Counted from the first letter of the stretch, positions 1-5,665 are shown. The stretch is DNA of 5,665 bases from a bacterium (GCA_029007415.1 JAQXHT010000017.1:1-5665), one strand, 5' to 3'. Notes: generated by a model from the sequence alone, not told the origin. A program made the numbers and translations.

Positions 1-474
1 AATAGTAGAAATAATATCTCTTATAGCTGCTCCAGTAGATGCTGTTATTACCCCTACTCTCTCTGGTATTCTAGGTATCTTTTTCTTATGACTTTCCGAA
101 AATAGACCTTCATTAGCAAGTTTCTTCTTCAACTGTTCAAAAGCAACATATAAGTTTCCTACTCCATCCTCAGTCATTTCATTTACATAGATTTGATAAC
201 CACCTGTTGCTTCATAAACTGATATTTTACCTTTAACTAGTATTTTCATTCCATCTTCCGGAGTAAACTTAACACTTCTTGCACTAGATGCAAACATAAC
301 AGCATTAATCCTACTACCTTCATCTTTTATGGTAAAATAAAAGTGCCCTCTAGTATGAGCCTTAAAGTTAGATATTTCTCCTTTTAAATATACTTCTTGT
401 AAGTTAGTATCATTATCTATTTTATATTTAATATATCTTGTCAACTGACTGACAGTTAGATACTCATTCTGCAT
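1..474 (-). CDS. xseA: Exodeoxyribonuclease VII large subunit, N-terminal part (runs off the window)
   Basis: This is the large, catalytic subunit of exonuclease VII, which with XseB degrades single-stranded DNA into short oligonucleotides in the cytoplasm. The first 158 codons are present. Residues 5-100 form the OB-fold DNA-binding domain, with the family motifs LKGEISNFK (30-38), HFYFTIKDE (44-52) and GGYQIYV (91-97). The start of the catalytic domain follows, with IPERVGVITASTGAAIRDI (136-154), a hallmark of XseA. The family is about 400-450 residues long, so most of the catalytic domain lies outside. The ATG start at 474 has an AGAGGA ribosome-binding site five bases upstream, inside the end of nusB. 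The two genes overlap by 11 nt, so translation is probably coupled. Clostridia and Bacilli often keep nusB and xseA together; folD, which sits between them in Bacillus subtilis, is absent here. Confidence 0.96.
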   Translation of the reverse strand, partial: MQNEYLTVSQLTRYIKYKIDNDTNLQEVYLKGEISNFKAHTRGHFYFTIKDEGSRINAVMFASSARSVKFTPEDGMKILVKGKISVYEATGGYQIYVNEMTEDGVGNLYVAFEQLKKKLANEGLFSESHKKKIPRIPERVGVITASTGAAIRDIISTI

Positions 475-877
475 CTTTATCCTCTTCGTGATAAATCTTA
501 TCTAGAACACCATTTAACATTTTAACAACGGCATCTTCACTATATTTCTTAGATAAATTAATAGCTTCATCAATTACTACCTTTTTTGGTGTATCAGTAT
601 AAAGAAGTTCATAAACAGCTATTTCAAAAATAGCTTGATCTACTTTATTTAATCTATTTACTTCCCAGTTAATTAAATATGTGTTTGCTTTTTTATCTAA
701 TTCTTCTTTTTTTAGAATTACTTCATTTACAATACTTTCAATAAATTCTTTATTACGACCTTCAACTTTTGAAAAAATTTCATCCAAATCATAACTAGCT
801 TCGGCTTTTTCTAGTATTGATATTTGATAAAGTATTTTCATAGCTGTCTCTCTTGCGCCACTACGTGTTTCTTCCAT
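464..877 (-). CDS. nusB: Transcription antitermination factor NusB
   Basis: NusB is a small all-helical RNA-binding protein that binds boxA RNA with NusE (ribosomal protein S10) and supports antitermination of rRNA operons. At 137 residues it has normal length. Recognisable family stretches are the N-terminal arginine-rich helix (RSGARETAMKILYQ, residues 5-18), NRLNKVDQAIFEIAVYELLY (residues 74-93), VVIDEAINLSKKYS near residues 100-113, and the C-terminal MLNGVLDKI. The ATG at 877 has a GAGGTGAG ribosome-binding site about six bases upstream. A strong sigma-A-like promoter precedes it with a leader of only about 18 nt. The stop (TGA) lies inside the beginning of xseA. The gene starts a new transcription unit after the two paralogous genes upstream. 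Confidence 0.97.
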   Translation of the reverse strand: MEETRSGARETAMKILYQISILEKAEASYDLDEIFSKVEGRNKEFIESIVNEVILKKEELDKKANTYLINWEVNRLNKVDQAIFEIAVYELLYTDTPKKVVIDEAINLSKKYSEDAVVKMLNGVLDKIYHEEDKDAE

Positions 878-901
878 TTCATCTCACCTCACAACAATTT
901 T

Positions 902-930
902 ATTATACTAAGAAAAGATACTATTTACAA
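902..930 (-). promoter_or_regulatory. Sigma-A-type promoter of nusB-xseA
   Basis: On the minus strand a TTGTAA -35 element (930-925; four of six consensus bases) is followed by a 17-nt spacer and a perfect TATAAT -10 element (907-902). Transcription should begin near 895, just before the nusB ribosome-binding site. Spacing and position are ideal for housekeeping expression. Confidence 0.8.
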
Positions 931-932
931 GG

Positions 933-958
933 AAAAAGAGATATTATTATTTCCTCTT
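933..958 (-). terminator. Possible weak terminator after the paralog pair
   Basis: On the minus strand AAGAG (958-954) can pair with CTCTT (940-936) across a 13-nt AT-rich loop, followed by a short T run. The stem is only five base pairs, and an alternative GGAAA/TTTCC pairing competes with it. It overlaps the stop codon of the broken paralog and sits just before the nusB promoter, which is the right place for a terminator, but the structure is weak. Confidence 0.3.
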
Positions 959-1831
959 AGTTAAAGTTTTTTCGCTTCTTAATAGTTCTTTTGATAGATA
1001 ATTATTAAGATAATAATTTAGTTCTGTTCTAAAGAAATTAGGTTCTTCAAAAAAGTAATTCTCTCTATCATACCTAACTCCTGCTTGAATAATTTTTTTA
1101 CTTATCATCGTATCATTTTTCTCATTAATTATCCATTTAACAGGTTCTTCTTCTATCCAGATATCATCACCATTTTTATAACTTACCCCGTTAGAAAGAG
1201 TAAAATTTTCATCATTAGAAAAACAAGTATTAGCTTTTACTTTAGCAAATCTTCTTCCTTGATATTCATAAACAGGTATTGTTTGTGCAAAGAAAGAAGA
1301 ATATTTTTTAGTATTTCTGATATAAAAATCATCTGTAATAGTTATTTCATCTAAATGTAAAAAGTCTTTTAAATGTTCCTTTTGTTCTCCAGTTAAGATT
1401 AATTCTTTTAAAGCTTTAGCATTAGTTAGTTTTACTTGTAGTTCACTATCTACAGCTGACTGCAGTATCTTTCTATAACTAACTTCTGAAAGGTTACTAT
1501 CTATTCTAATAGGTCTTAAATCCGGATTATTTGCTAAAACATCAGAGTATTCTAATACTGGTCTAATTCCAATACCAGTCGCTTCTTCACTAGCTTGTTT
1601 TTGACCAAATTCATCTACATAAGAAACTATATAAGCAGAGAAGAAAGCTCGTTTATATAAATCATTTAAAAAGTATCTACCGGTATTAACTAAATTCTCT
1701 TTATTACTACTAAAACCACCATTTAATATAGCATAATCAGTTATTTGAGCGATTGTTCCGCTTCTTTTAGTTTGCTTAAGTTTATAATCGCCGAATATTT
1801 AAACCTCACTTGGTAATGTTAAGTTTTGTAT
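947..1831 (-). pseudogene. Second paralog of the DUF6273-like family; start codon lost and early stop
   Basis: Translating the minus strand from 1831 gives 294 residues that align end to end with the intact neighbour (1850-2722) without a frameshift. Matching stretches include QNL.LP near the N-terminus, FGDYKLK, ITDYAILNGGF, GIGIRPV, VYEYQGRRFA, LSNGVSYKNG, WIEEEPVKW, and a C-terminal KRK. By eye, roughly 35-40% of residues are shared. Two lesions lie at the very start. The position of the neighbour's ATG is ATA here (1831-1829), and codon 11 is TAA (1801-1799), where the neighbour has Asn in RANLFG. No in-frame ATG, GTG or TTG follows until very late, at DTMIS. The remaining ~280 codons are open, so inactivation looks recent or the defects are sequence errors. 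It lies 18 nt after the neighbour's stop and has no promoter of its own. The function is unknown, as for its paralog. Confidence 0.75.
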
Positions 1832-1849
1832 AAATTCACTCTTTCTATT

Positions 1850-2722
1850 TTATTTCCTTTTTATTAATTCTTTTGCATCATTAAGACTATCTTTTATCAT
1901 AAATTGATTTAAATATAATTTAAGTCCTTCAGAATAAAAATTAGGCGGTGTAGGATAATCATCATGATAAAATTTTATACCTGCTTGTAAAATCATTTCA
2001 CTTATCATAAGTCCTTGTTCTTCATCTAATAACCATTTAACAGGCTTTTCTTCTATCCATACTTTTTCACCATTTTGATACGATTCGCCATTAGATAGAC
2101 GAAAACTATTTCTTATAACATTATGATTTTGAACAGTTACATTAGCAAATCTTCCATTTTTATAGTTATATACCGGAGTTTCATCATAACTAATATCATC
2201 ATAAATTTTGATATTATTAAAATACTTATCAGGTGTCTGCAACATGTCATCTACTTGCAAAATATTTTTTATTTTTTCTTTTTGCTCAGAACTAATTACT
2301 AAGTTATTAATTGCAGTAACATTATTTAACTCATCTTGCATCTTTTTAGAAACAGCATCTTGTAAACAATAACCATATTCTATTTCAATGATACCATCTT
2401 CCCTTTTTTTATATTTAAATTCTGATGTATCCTTTAATGAAGAAAAATCAGCAACCGGTCTAATTCCCAAGCCACTATTGTATAGAAGAATGTCAGCTTT
2501 TCCATCATCTTCTATATAAGAAACTATATCTCCATCTTTATTTTTCCTATCTTCAAATACATAAGTACCATAACTACTTGATGATATTTCACTAGGCCAA
2601 GAAAACCCTCCGTTTATTACAGCAAAGTCAGTTATTTTTGCAGCAGTACCTAACATTTTAATTGGTTTCAACTTATAATTTCCAAATAGATTAGCTCTAG
2701 TTGGTAACATTAAATTTTGCAT
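1850..2722 (-). CDS. Hypothetical protein with DUF6273-like motifs, intact copy of a tandem pair
   Basis: This 290-residue protein has no signal peptide or membrane segment and no function I can assign. It resembles, from memory, an unnamed family of gut Firmicutes whose members begin with LP.A.L.GNY. Residues 31-95 (TDFAVINGGF to GLGIRPVADFSS) look like the C-terminal part of DUF6273 or formylglycine-generating-enzyme-like folds, which end in G(V/I)RP. Residues 113-124 (EIEYGYCLQDAV) recall the FG.YPQ motif. Residues 221-274 (WIEEKPVKWLLDE, LMISEMILQAG, LKLYLN) recall their N-terminal part. The order therefore appears permuted. The ATG at 2722 has an AAGGAG ribosome-binding site nine bases upstream, partly inside an inverted repeat. 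The gene follows the terminator of the SleC-like operon, and a degraded paralog follows it directly. The homology reading is tentative; the coding call is firm. Confidence 0.85.
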   Translation of the reverse strand: MQNLMLPTRANLFGNYKLKPIKMLGTAAKITDFAVINGGFSWPSEISSSSYGTYVFEDRKNKDGDIVSYIEDDGKADILLYNSGLGIRPVADFSSLKDTSEFKYKKREDGIIEIEYGYCLQDAVSKKMQDELNNVTAINNLVISSEQKEKIKNILQVDDMLQTPDKYFNNIKIYDDISYDETPVYNYKNGRFANVTVQNHNVIRNSFRLSNGESYQNGEKVWIEEKPVKWLLDEEQGLMISEMILQAGIKFYHDDYPTPPNFYSEGLKLYLNQFMIKDSLNDAKELIKRK

Positions 2723-2733
2723 TTACTTCATCT

Positions 2734-2761
2734 CCTTGTGCTTATTTATTTTATCACAAGG
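2734..2761 (-). promoter_or_regulatory. Perfect 7-bp inverted repeat over the ribosome-binding site of the DUF6273-like gene
   Basis: On the minus strand CCTTGTG (2761-2755) and CACAAGG (2740-2734) are perfect inverted arms around a 14-nt AT-only-but-one spacer. The 3' arm holds the first four bases of the AAGGAG ribosome-binding site. The spacer includes a -10-like GATAAAAT without a convincing -35. It could be an RNA hairpin hiding the ribosome-binding site, or a repressor operator over a weak promoter. The arms are visible in the sequence; the role is inferred. Confidence 0.5.
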
Positions 2762-2765
2762 CATC

Positions 2766-2794
2766 AAAAAAAAGAAGCTTTATTAGCGCTTCTT
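2766..2794 (-). terminator. Intrinsic terminator of the LysM/SleC-like operon
   Basis: On the minus strand AAGAAGC (2794-2788) pairs perfectly with GCTTCTT (2778-2772) around a 9-nt loop, followed by a run of eight T (2773-2766). The stop codon of the SpoIID-like gene lies in the loop, so its last codons form the upstream arm. It separates the operon from the paralog pair downstream. Confidence 0.85.
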
Positions 2795-4129
2795 AGAAAG
2801 TTCCACAATTCTATACCATGTTACTGGATCAACTACACCATTAACAGGTAGGCCTTCTTGCTGTTGAATTGCTCTTACTGATTGCTCAGTCAAATCATCA
2901 AAAGTACCTGTTACTCTAATTCCTGGAATAGAATGTGTATTATTACAAATAGTTAGTAAAAATCTTTGTACCCTAACAACATTAGAACCAGTCATTCCTT
3001 TTGAAACAGTATAACCTGGAAAAAATTCATCAGAATAAACTAATAAGTCACTTGGAATATTATCTATTATATTTCTGTATGAGGTGATAATAGCAACCCA
3101 AGTCTTTTGATCAACAATACCATTCGGGTCAAGTTCATTTTTCTTCTGAAAAGCGATGACCATCTGTTCTGTATTATCACTAAAGTTATGTCCTGTTTCT
3201 AAAAAAGGAATATCTGGATCTATATACGCTATTATACTTATCAAGTAGTTTAAAGTATCAACTTCATTACCACTATCACCTTTTTTAATAACTGATTTAA
3301 AAGCAAGTTCTGCTTCATCTTCAGTTATTCCCTCGGAATATAAATTAGCAACCTGTTTAACTGAATTATAAATATATTTTATCTTATACCATGTTGCTTT
3401 ATCAACTATTCCTGTTACAGGTAAATTGAATATTTCTTGAAACTTTTTTACAGATGACTCCATATCTACTGTAAAAAATGGTGTTTCATTAGTAATTAAA
3501 GGAAGAGCGGGATAGTTTTTTCTAATTCGATTTAATTGTATCTTTAAAGTTCTGACATAATTACCAGCTGCTCCTAGTTTAATAGGTACTCCAGGATAGC
3601 TAACGATATTATCAGAAATGGGAGCATTATAAATAAGTTTGATATTAGAGCCATAATAATATGACAATATTTCTAAGGGACTTAGACCATCTTTGGCTAG
3701 TCTTACACTTCCCCACTGGGAAAGTCCATTGCAGGTAATTGATTTCCCATCACAATACTGGGCATATAATGGTTGAACACTATCAGTTCTTGCAATATAG
3801 TTATTGAAAATATCATCAACAACAGTAGCAATTGAATCATAAAACTGACTATTTTCTTTAAATGTTTGGTCATATTTAGGATTACTTGTTATATCAAATT
3901 CATAGCCTTGGGAAGGATACCACTCATTATAGACACGATTAAGGGCAAAAGATATCTGGGCTAAGACGTTAGCTTTAATAGCATCAGTCGGCCAAGTGGG
4001 ATATATTTCATTAGAAGCTACATTTTTTATATACTCAGTAAAAGGAATGGTTATATTCTTTGCTTGTTCACTAGGTGCTCCTAGATGAACGGTAATAACT
4101 TCAGGAATTACTGGGGTATTAATTTCCAT
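2783..4129 (-). CDS. SpoIID/SleC-like peptidoglycan lytic enzyme with three peptidoglycan-binding modules
   Basis: The protein (448 residues from the ATG at 4129) matches the mature part of clostridial SleC, the cortex-lytic transglycosylase of germinating spores. Residues 7-165 are the SpoIID-like domain. It opens with VIPEVITVHLG. NVASNEIYPTWP contains E41, the probable catalytic glutamate by homology with SpoIID. YCDGKSITCNGLSQWGS (125-141) has two cysteines in the place of the SpoIID metal site. ILSYYYG ends the domain. Three PG_binding_1 modules follow at about 178-254, 280-347 and 372-445, two ending in DXXTWY and the middle one in DQKTW. As I recall, SleC has only one. There is no signal peptide. 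The start at 4129 has GGTGAG seven bases upstream; a GTG at 4141 lies inside that site and is less likely. The gene overlaps the upstream one by 11 nt and ends in a terminator. It probably acts on spore cortex, though vegetative wall is possible. Confidence 0.92.
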   Translation of the reverse strand: MEINTPVIPEVITVHLGAPSEQAKNITIPFTEYIKNVASNEIYPTWPTDAIKANVLAQISFALNRVYNEWYPSQGYEFDITSNPKYDQTFKENSQFYDSIATVVDDIFNNYIARTDSVQPLYAQYCDGKSITCNGLSQWGSVRLAKDGLSPLEILSYYYGSNIKLIYNAPISDNIVSYPGVPIKLGAAGNYVRTLKIQLNRIRKNYPALPLITNETPFFTVDMESSVKKFQEIFNLPVTGIVDKATWYKIKYIYNSVKQVANLYSEGITEDEAELAFKSVIKKGDSGNEVDTLNYLISIIAYIDPDIPFLETGHNFSDNTEQMVIAFQKKNELDPNGIVDQKTWVAIITSYRNIIDNIPSDLLVYSDEFFPGYTVSKGMTGSNVVRVQRFLLTICNNTHSIPGIRVTGTFDDLTEQSVRAIQQQEGLPVNGVVDPVTWYRIVELSKKR

Positions 4130-4541
4130 TAGATGTCTCACCAGCTTGCATAATCGGTGTCATTTTTATATATTGTAATACTTTAACATCTCCAATCATG
4201 TTTATCACATACTGTTTAATTGTTTCATATTTATCATTAATTGCAGTTAACTGATAACTTGTGGTACTTGATGTTTGAAAGCTATCGGCATCATAACCAC
4301 TAGTTGGAGCAGGCAGGGAAATATTATCAATTATTCCACTAGAATCAGTATAGCCTCTAAAGAATAAAACATTATTTCCACCAATTTCTTTAGTAATAAT
4401 AACTTCAGCATTCTCAATAGGAATAGCTTGATAAGCCGTAAAAGCCATTACTTTCAAACTTCCTTGTTCAGGATTTACTACTGCAAAACCTTTATAGTCA
4501 TCAGATTTTGTAAATTCTTCATAAGAAATAAGTGTTGCCAT
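4119..4541 (-). CDS. Transthyretin/carboxypeptidase-regulatory-like protein, SleC pro-region homologue
   Basis: This 140-residue protein has one beta-sandwich domain of the transthyretin or carboxypeptidase-regulatory kind, at about residues 27-129. Signature stretches are GSLKVMAFTAYQAIPIENAEVIITK, TDSSGIIDNISLPAPT, and a final V.IVI-like strand before VLQYIKMTP. The first 26 residues (ISYEEFTKSD...) are polar and are not a signal peptide. From memory, C. perfringens SleC begins with a pre-pro-region of similar fold and size, removed when the zymogen is activated. Here that region is a separate gene directly before the SpoIID-like enzyme, overlapping it by 11 nt. It may therefore act as a partner, inhibitor or anchoring subunit; this is inference. 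The ATG at 4541 shares one base with the LysM gene's stop (TAATG) and has a strong AAGGAGG site seven bases upstream. Confidence 0.85.
   Translation of the reverse strand: MATLISYEEFTKSDDYKGFAVVNPEQGSLKVMAFTAYQAIPIENAEVIITKEIGGNNVLFFRGYTDSSGIIDNISLPAPTSGYDADSFQTSSTTSYQLTAINDKYETIKQYVINMIGDVKVLQYIKMTPIMQAGETSNGN
4137..4142 (-). promoter_or_regulatory. Ribosome-binding site that sets the SpoIID-like start at 4129
   Basis: GGTGAG on the minus strand ends seven bases before the ATG at 4129. The alternative in-frame GTG (4141-4139) is part of this site itself and has no site of its own. The protein then begins MEINTPVIPE, right at the conserved start of the catalytic domain. Confidence 0.7.
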
Positions 4542-5377
4542 TAACTAACCTCCTTTATTTTTAGTTGTTGACCAATAGATAAATTATTTGAAGTAAGATT
4601 GTTTAATGCTTTAATATTATCAACACTGATATTATATTTTCTAGCAATAGTATATAAACTATCACCTTTTTGAACAGTATAAATTACATACTGGGGTTCA
4701 ACATAACCAGTACCAATACATTCTTCTTCTGGGTTAATAGGTTCATCACCAGTTATACTTTTAATCATTAACTGTTGACCAATCGCAAGATTGTTATTAG
4801 TTAGATTATTAAGAGATTTTAACTCATCAACACTCATACCAAACTTTTTAGCAATCGAATACAAGCTATCCCCTTTTTGAATAGTATACATTGTTACTTC
4901 TTCTTGTTTTGTTTCACTAGGTAGTTTTAAAATTTGACCAATACTAAGCATATTACTTGTTAAGTTATTTATTTTCTTAATCTCATCAACGGTTGTATTA
5001 TTCTTAGTTGCTATTGAATACAAACTATCTCCTTTTTGCACAACATAGTTTTTATAAGTCACTTCTGGTTCAGTTACTTCATCACTAATAGGTATAATCA
5101 ACTGCTGACCAATTGTTAAAGTGTTATTAGTTAGATTGTTGAGTTTAACAATATCTTTAACGGTAGTATTGTAACGTTTAGCAATAGCATAAAGACTATC
5201 ACCTTTGATAACAACATAATCAATAGTAGTAATTGAAGTTGGTATTTTTAGAGTTTGTCCTTTACTAATTGTATTACTAGTTAGATTGTTTGCTTTTTTA
5301 ATATCATCAACACTTACTCCAAATTGCTTACTTATTCCATATAAGGTATCACCTGATTGAACTGTATATATCTGCAT
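4541..5377 (-). CDS. Five-LysM-domain peptidoglycan-binding protein
   Basis: The 278-residue protein consists of five LysM domains at residues 2-46, 53-96, 110-153, 163-206 and 232-275. Each has the pattern Y.V..GD(S/T)LY.IA, then NNLT.N...IGQ.L.I. LysM binds N-acetylglucosamine in peptidoglycan. There is no catalytic domain, signal peptide or membrane segment. The longest linker (207-231) is acidic and contains the only cysteine (C220). A cytoplasmic multi-LysM protein suggests mother-cell synthesis with attachment to the forespore cortex or coat, as for SafA-type coat proteins. The ATG at 5377 is preceded by GAGGTGA, and LysM begins at residue 2, so no longer N-terminus is likely. It is the first gene of the operon with the transthyretin-like and SpoIID-like genes and may scaffold or localise the enzyme. 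Confidence 0.93.
   Translation of the reverse strand: MQIYTVQSGDTLYGISKQFGVSVDDIKKANNLTSNTISKGQTLKIPTSITTIDYVVIKGDSLYAIAKRYNTTVKDIVKLNNLTNNTLTIGQQLIIPISDEVTEPEVTYKNYVVQKGDSLYSIATKNNTTVDEIKKINNLTSNMLSIGQILKLPSETKQEEVTMYTIQKGDSLYSIAKKFGMSVDELKSLNNLTNNNLAIGQQLMIKSITGDEPINPEEECIGTGYVEPQYVIYTVQKGDSLYTIARKYNISVDNIKALNNLTSNNLSIGQQLKIKEVS
4549..4555 (-). promoter_or_regulatory. Strong ribosome-binding site of the transthyretin-like gene
   Basis: AAGGAGG on the minus strand, seven bases before the ATG at 4541, lies inside the last codons of the LysM gene. It is the best SD match in the operon, which suggests the small protein is made in good amount, perhaps in excess over the enzyme that has only GGTGAG. 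Confidence 0.75.
4553..5374 (-). repeat. Five in-frame LysM-coding tandem repeats
   Basis: The five LysM units are similar at the DNA level as well. A block reading actatc(a/c)ccttttt on the plus strand, coding for KGDSLY, recurs with small changes near 4650, 4865, 5025 and 5195. A more divergent unit is near 5350, coding for the N-terminal LysM. Linkers between units differ in length, so this is a domain array rather than a simple satellite. Such arrays can gain or lose units by recombination. Confidence 0.75.
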
Positions 5378-5392
5378 AATTCACCTCAATAA

Positions 5393-5420
5393 AGTATATG
5401 AGAAAAAGAAAAAAACATAC
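5393..5420 (-). promoter_or_regulatory. Possible sigma-E (mother-cell) promoter of the LysM operon
   Basis: CATATACT (5400-5393) differs from the sigma-E -10 consensus CATACAnT at one specified base. Thirteen bases upstream, GTATGTT (5420-5414) matches five of seven positions of a sigma-E-type -35. The -35 lies within the gltX terminator stem, and the leader would be only about 10 nt. No sigma-A promoter is visible in this gap. The match is suggestive, not proof. Confidence 0.35.
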
Positions 5421-5442
5421 TAAGAGTTAAGCTCTTTGTATG
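5409..5442 (-). terminator. Intrinsic terminator of gltX
   Basis: On the minus strand CATAC (5442-5438) pairs with GTATG (5420-5416), and AAGAG (5436-5432) pairs with CTCTT (5426-5422), with one A-A mismatch and a CTTAA loop. Seven T follow (5415-5409). The stop codon TAG (5422-5420) is inside the downstream arm, so the hairpin uses the last gltX codons. Confidence 0.85.
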
Positions 5443-5665
5443 CTTCTAATCTATTTTTAAATTCTTCTATTCCTATTATTTTTAATAAATCGTATAAATT
5501 AGGTGTCTTATTACGACCAGTTAGAATATGTCTAATCATTTCACAAACACTACCAATATGTCCTTTATATAATGTTTCATCTTCCCTGTACATCTTAACT
5601 GATGGTGCATAGTTATTTTCTTCAGCTAATTTTTGAATCTTTTGATACCATTCATCTTGGCTATC
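5420..5665 (-). CDS. gltX: Glutamyl-tRNA synthetase, C-terminal end (5' part outside the window)
   Basis: The last 81 residues and the TAG stop of a class I aminoacyl-tRNA synthetase are present. The sequence contains WYQKIQKLAEENNYAP, LYKGHIGSVCEMIR, ILTGRNKTPNLYDLLKIIG and a final NRLEAYKEL. This is the anticodon-binding, all-helical C-terminus of GltX, where other Firmicutes have KGHVGDV...RVALTGR.NTPDLY..M..LG. The enzyme charges tRNA-Glu (and often tRNA-Gln in Firmicutes). The catalytic Rossmann domain and KMSKS-like loop lie outside the window, so a related synthetase such as a GltX paralog cannot be excluded. A terminator overlaps the stop codon, so this is the end of its transcription unit. 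Confidence 0.85.
   Translation of the reverse strand, partial: DSQDEWYQKIQKLAEENNYAPSVKMYREDETLYKGHIGSVCEMIRHILTGRNKTPNLYDLLKIIGIEEFKNRLEAYKELNS

Noticed and set aside
464..474. Identical 11-nt overlap lengths at nusB/xseA and at the transthyretin-like/SpoIID-like pair
   Set aside because: The overlap sequences differ, and equal length is most likely chance in a compact operon.
1085..1354. An 89-codon open frame on the plus strand
   Set aside because: It lies wholly antisense to the broken paralog, whose frame has clear homology. Its product is a low-complexity Phe/Ile-rich string typical of the reverse of AT-rich coding sequence.
1799..1801. Recoded stop codon in the second paralog
   Set aside because: TAA ends four intact genes here and TGA ends nusB, while tryptophan is TGG throughout, so the standard code applies.
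947..2722. Expressed gene plus silent cassette for antigenic variation by gene conversion
   Set aside because: The two copies share only about 35-40% of residues by eye, with no long identical DNA blocks that would support recombination.
4130..4141. GTG start at 4141 for the SpoIID-like gene
   Set aside because: The GTG is part of the GGTGAG ribosome-binding site for the ATG at 4129 and has no site of its own.
2783..5377. Prophage lysis cassette
   Set aside because: No holin, tail or other phage gene is visible, the enzyme is SleC/SpoIID-like, and the block sits between housekeeping genes with its own terminator.

Overview
The window reads as chromosome of a low-GC, probably spore-forming member of the Bacillota (Clostridia or a basal Bacilli/Erysipelotrichia-like gut lineage). 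Grounds are the strongly AT-rich sequence, the consensus SD and sigma-A-type signals, and protein families typical of spore-formers. All genes lie on the minus strand, so transcription runs from high to low coordinates. The code is standard: tryptophan is TGG, and TAA, TAG and TGA all act as stops. The genus cannot be decided from this stretch.

In transcription order: (1) 5665-5420, the C-terminal end of glutamyl-tRNA synthetase (gltX), closed by a hairpin terminator that overlaps its stop codon. (2) 5377-2783, a tight three-gene operon: a protein made of five LysM domains, a 140-residue transthyretin/carboxypeptidase-regulatory-like protein, and a 448-residue SpoIID-type peptidoglycan enzyme with three C-terminal peptidoglycan-binding modules. 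The last two together resemble the clostridial cortex-lytic enzyme SleC, but the pro-region and the mature enzyme are separate, overlapping genes. None of the three has a signal peptide, and a sigma-E-like promoter precedes the first. This fits proteins made in the mother cell and placed on the forespore. A terminator overlaps the stop codon of the third gene. (3) 2722-947, two tandem paralogs of an unnamed family with DUF6273-like motifs. The first copy is intact and has an inverted repeat over its ribosome-binding site. The second is full length but has lost its start codon (ATA) and carries a stop at codon 11. (4) 930-1, a good sigma-A promoter followed by nusB and the 5' part of xseA, overlapping by 11 nt.

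The outer genes (gltX, nusB, xseA) are housekeeping and the middle ~4.4 kb is accessory. The most interesting points are the split SleC-like zymogen organisation, its company of a five-LysM protein, and the decaying paralog beside an intact copy whose ribosome-binding site sits in a hairpin.
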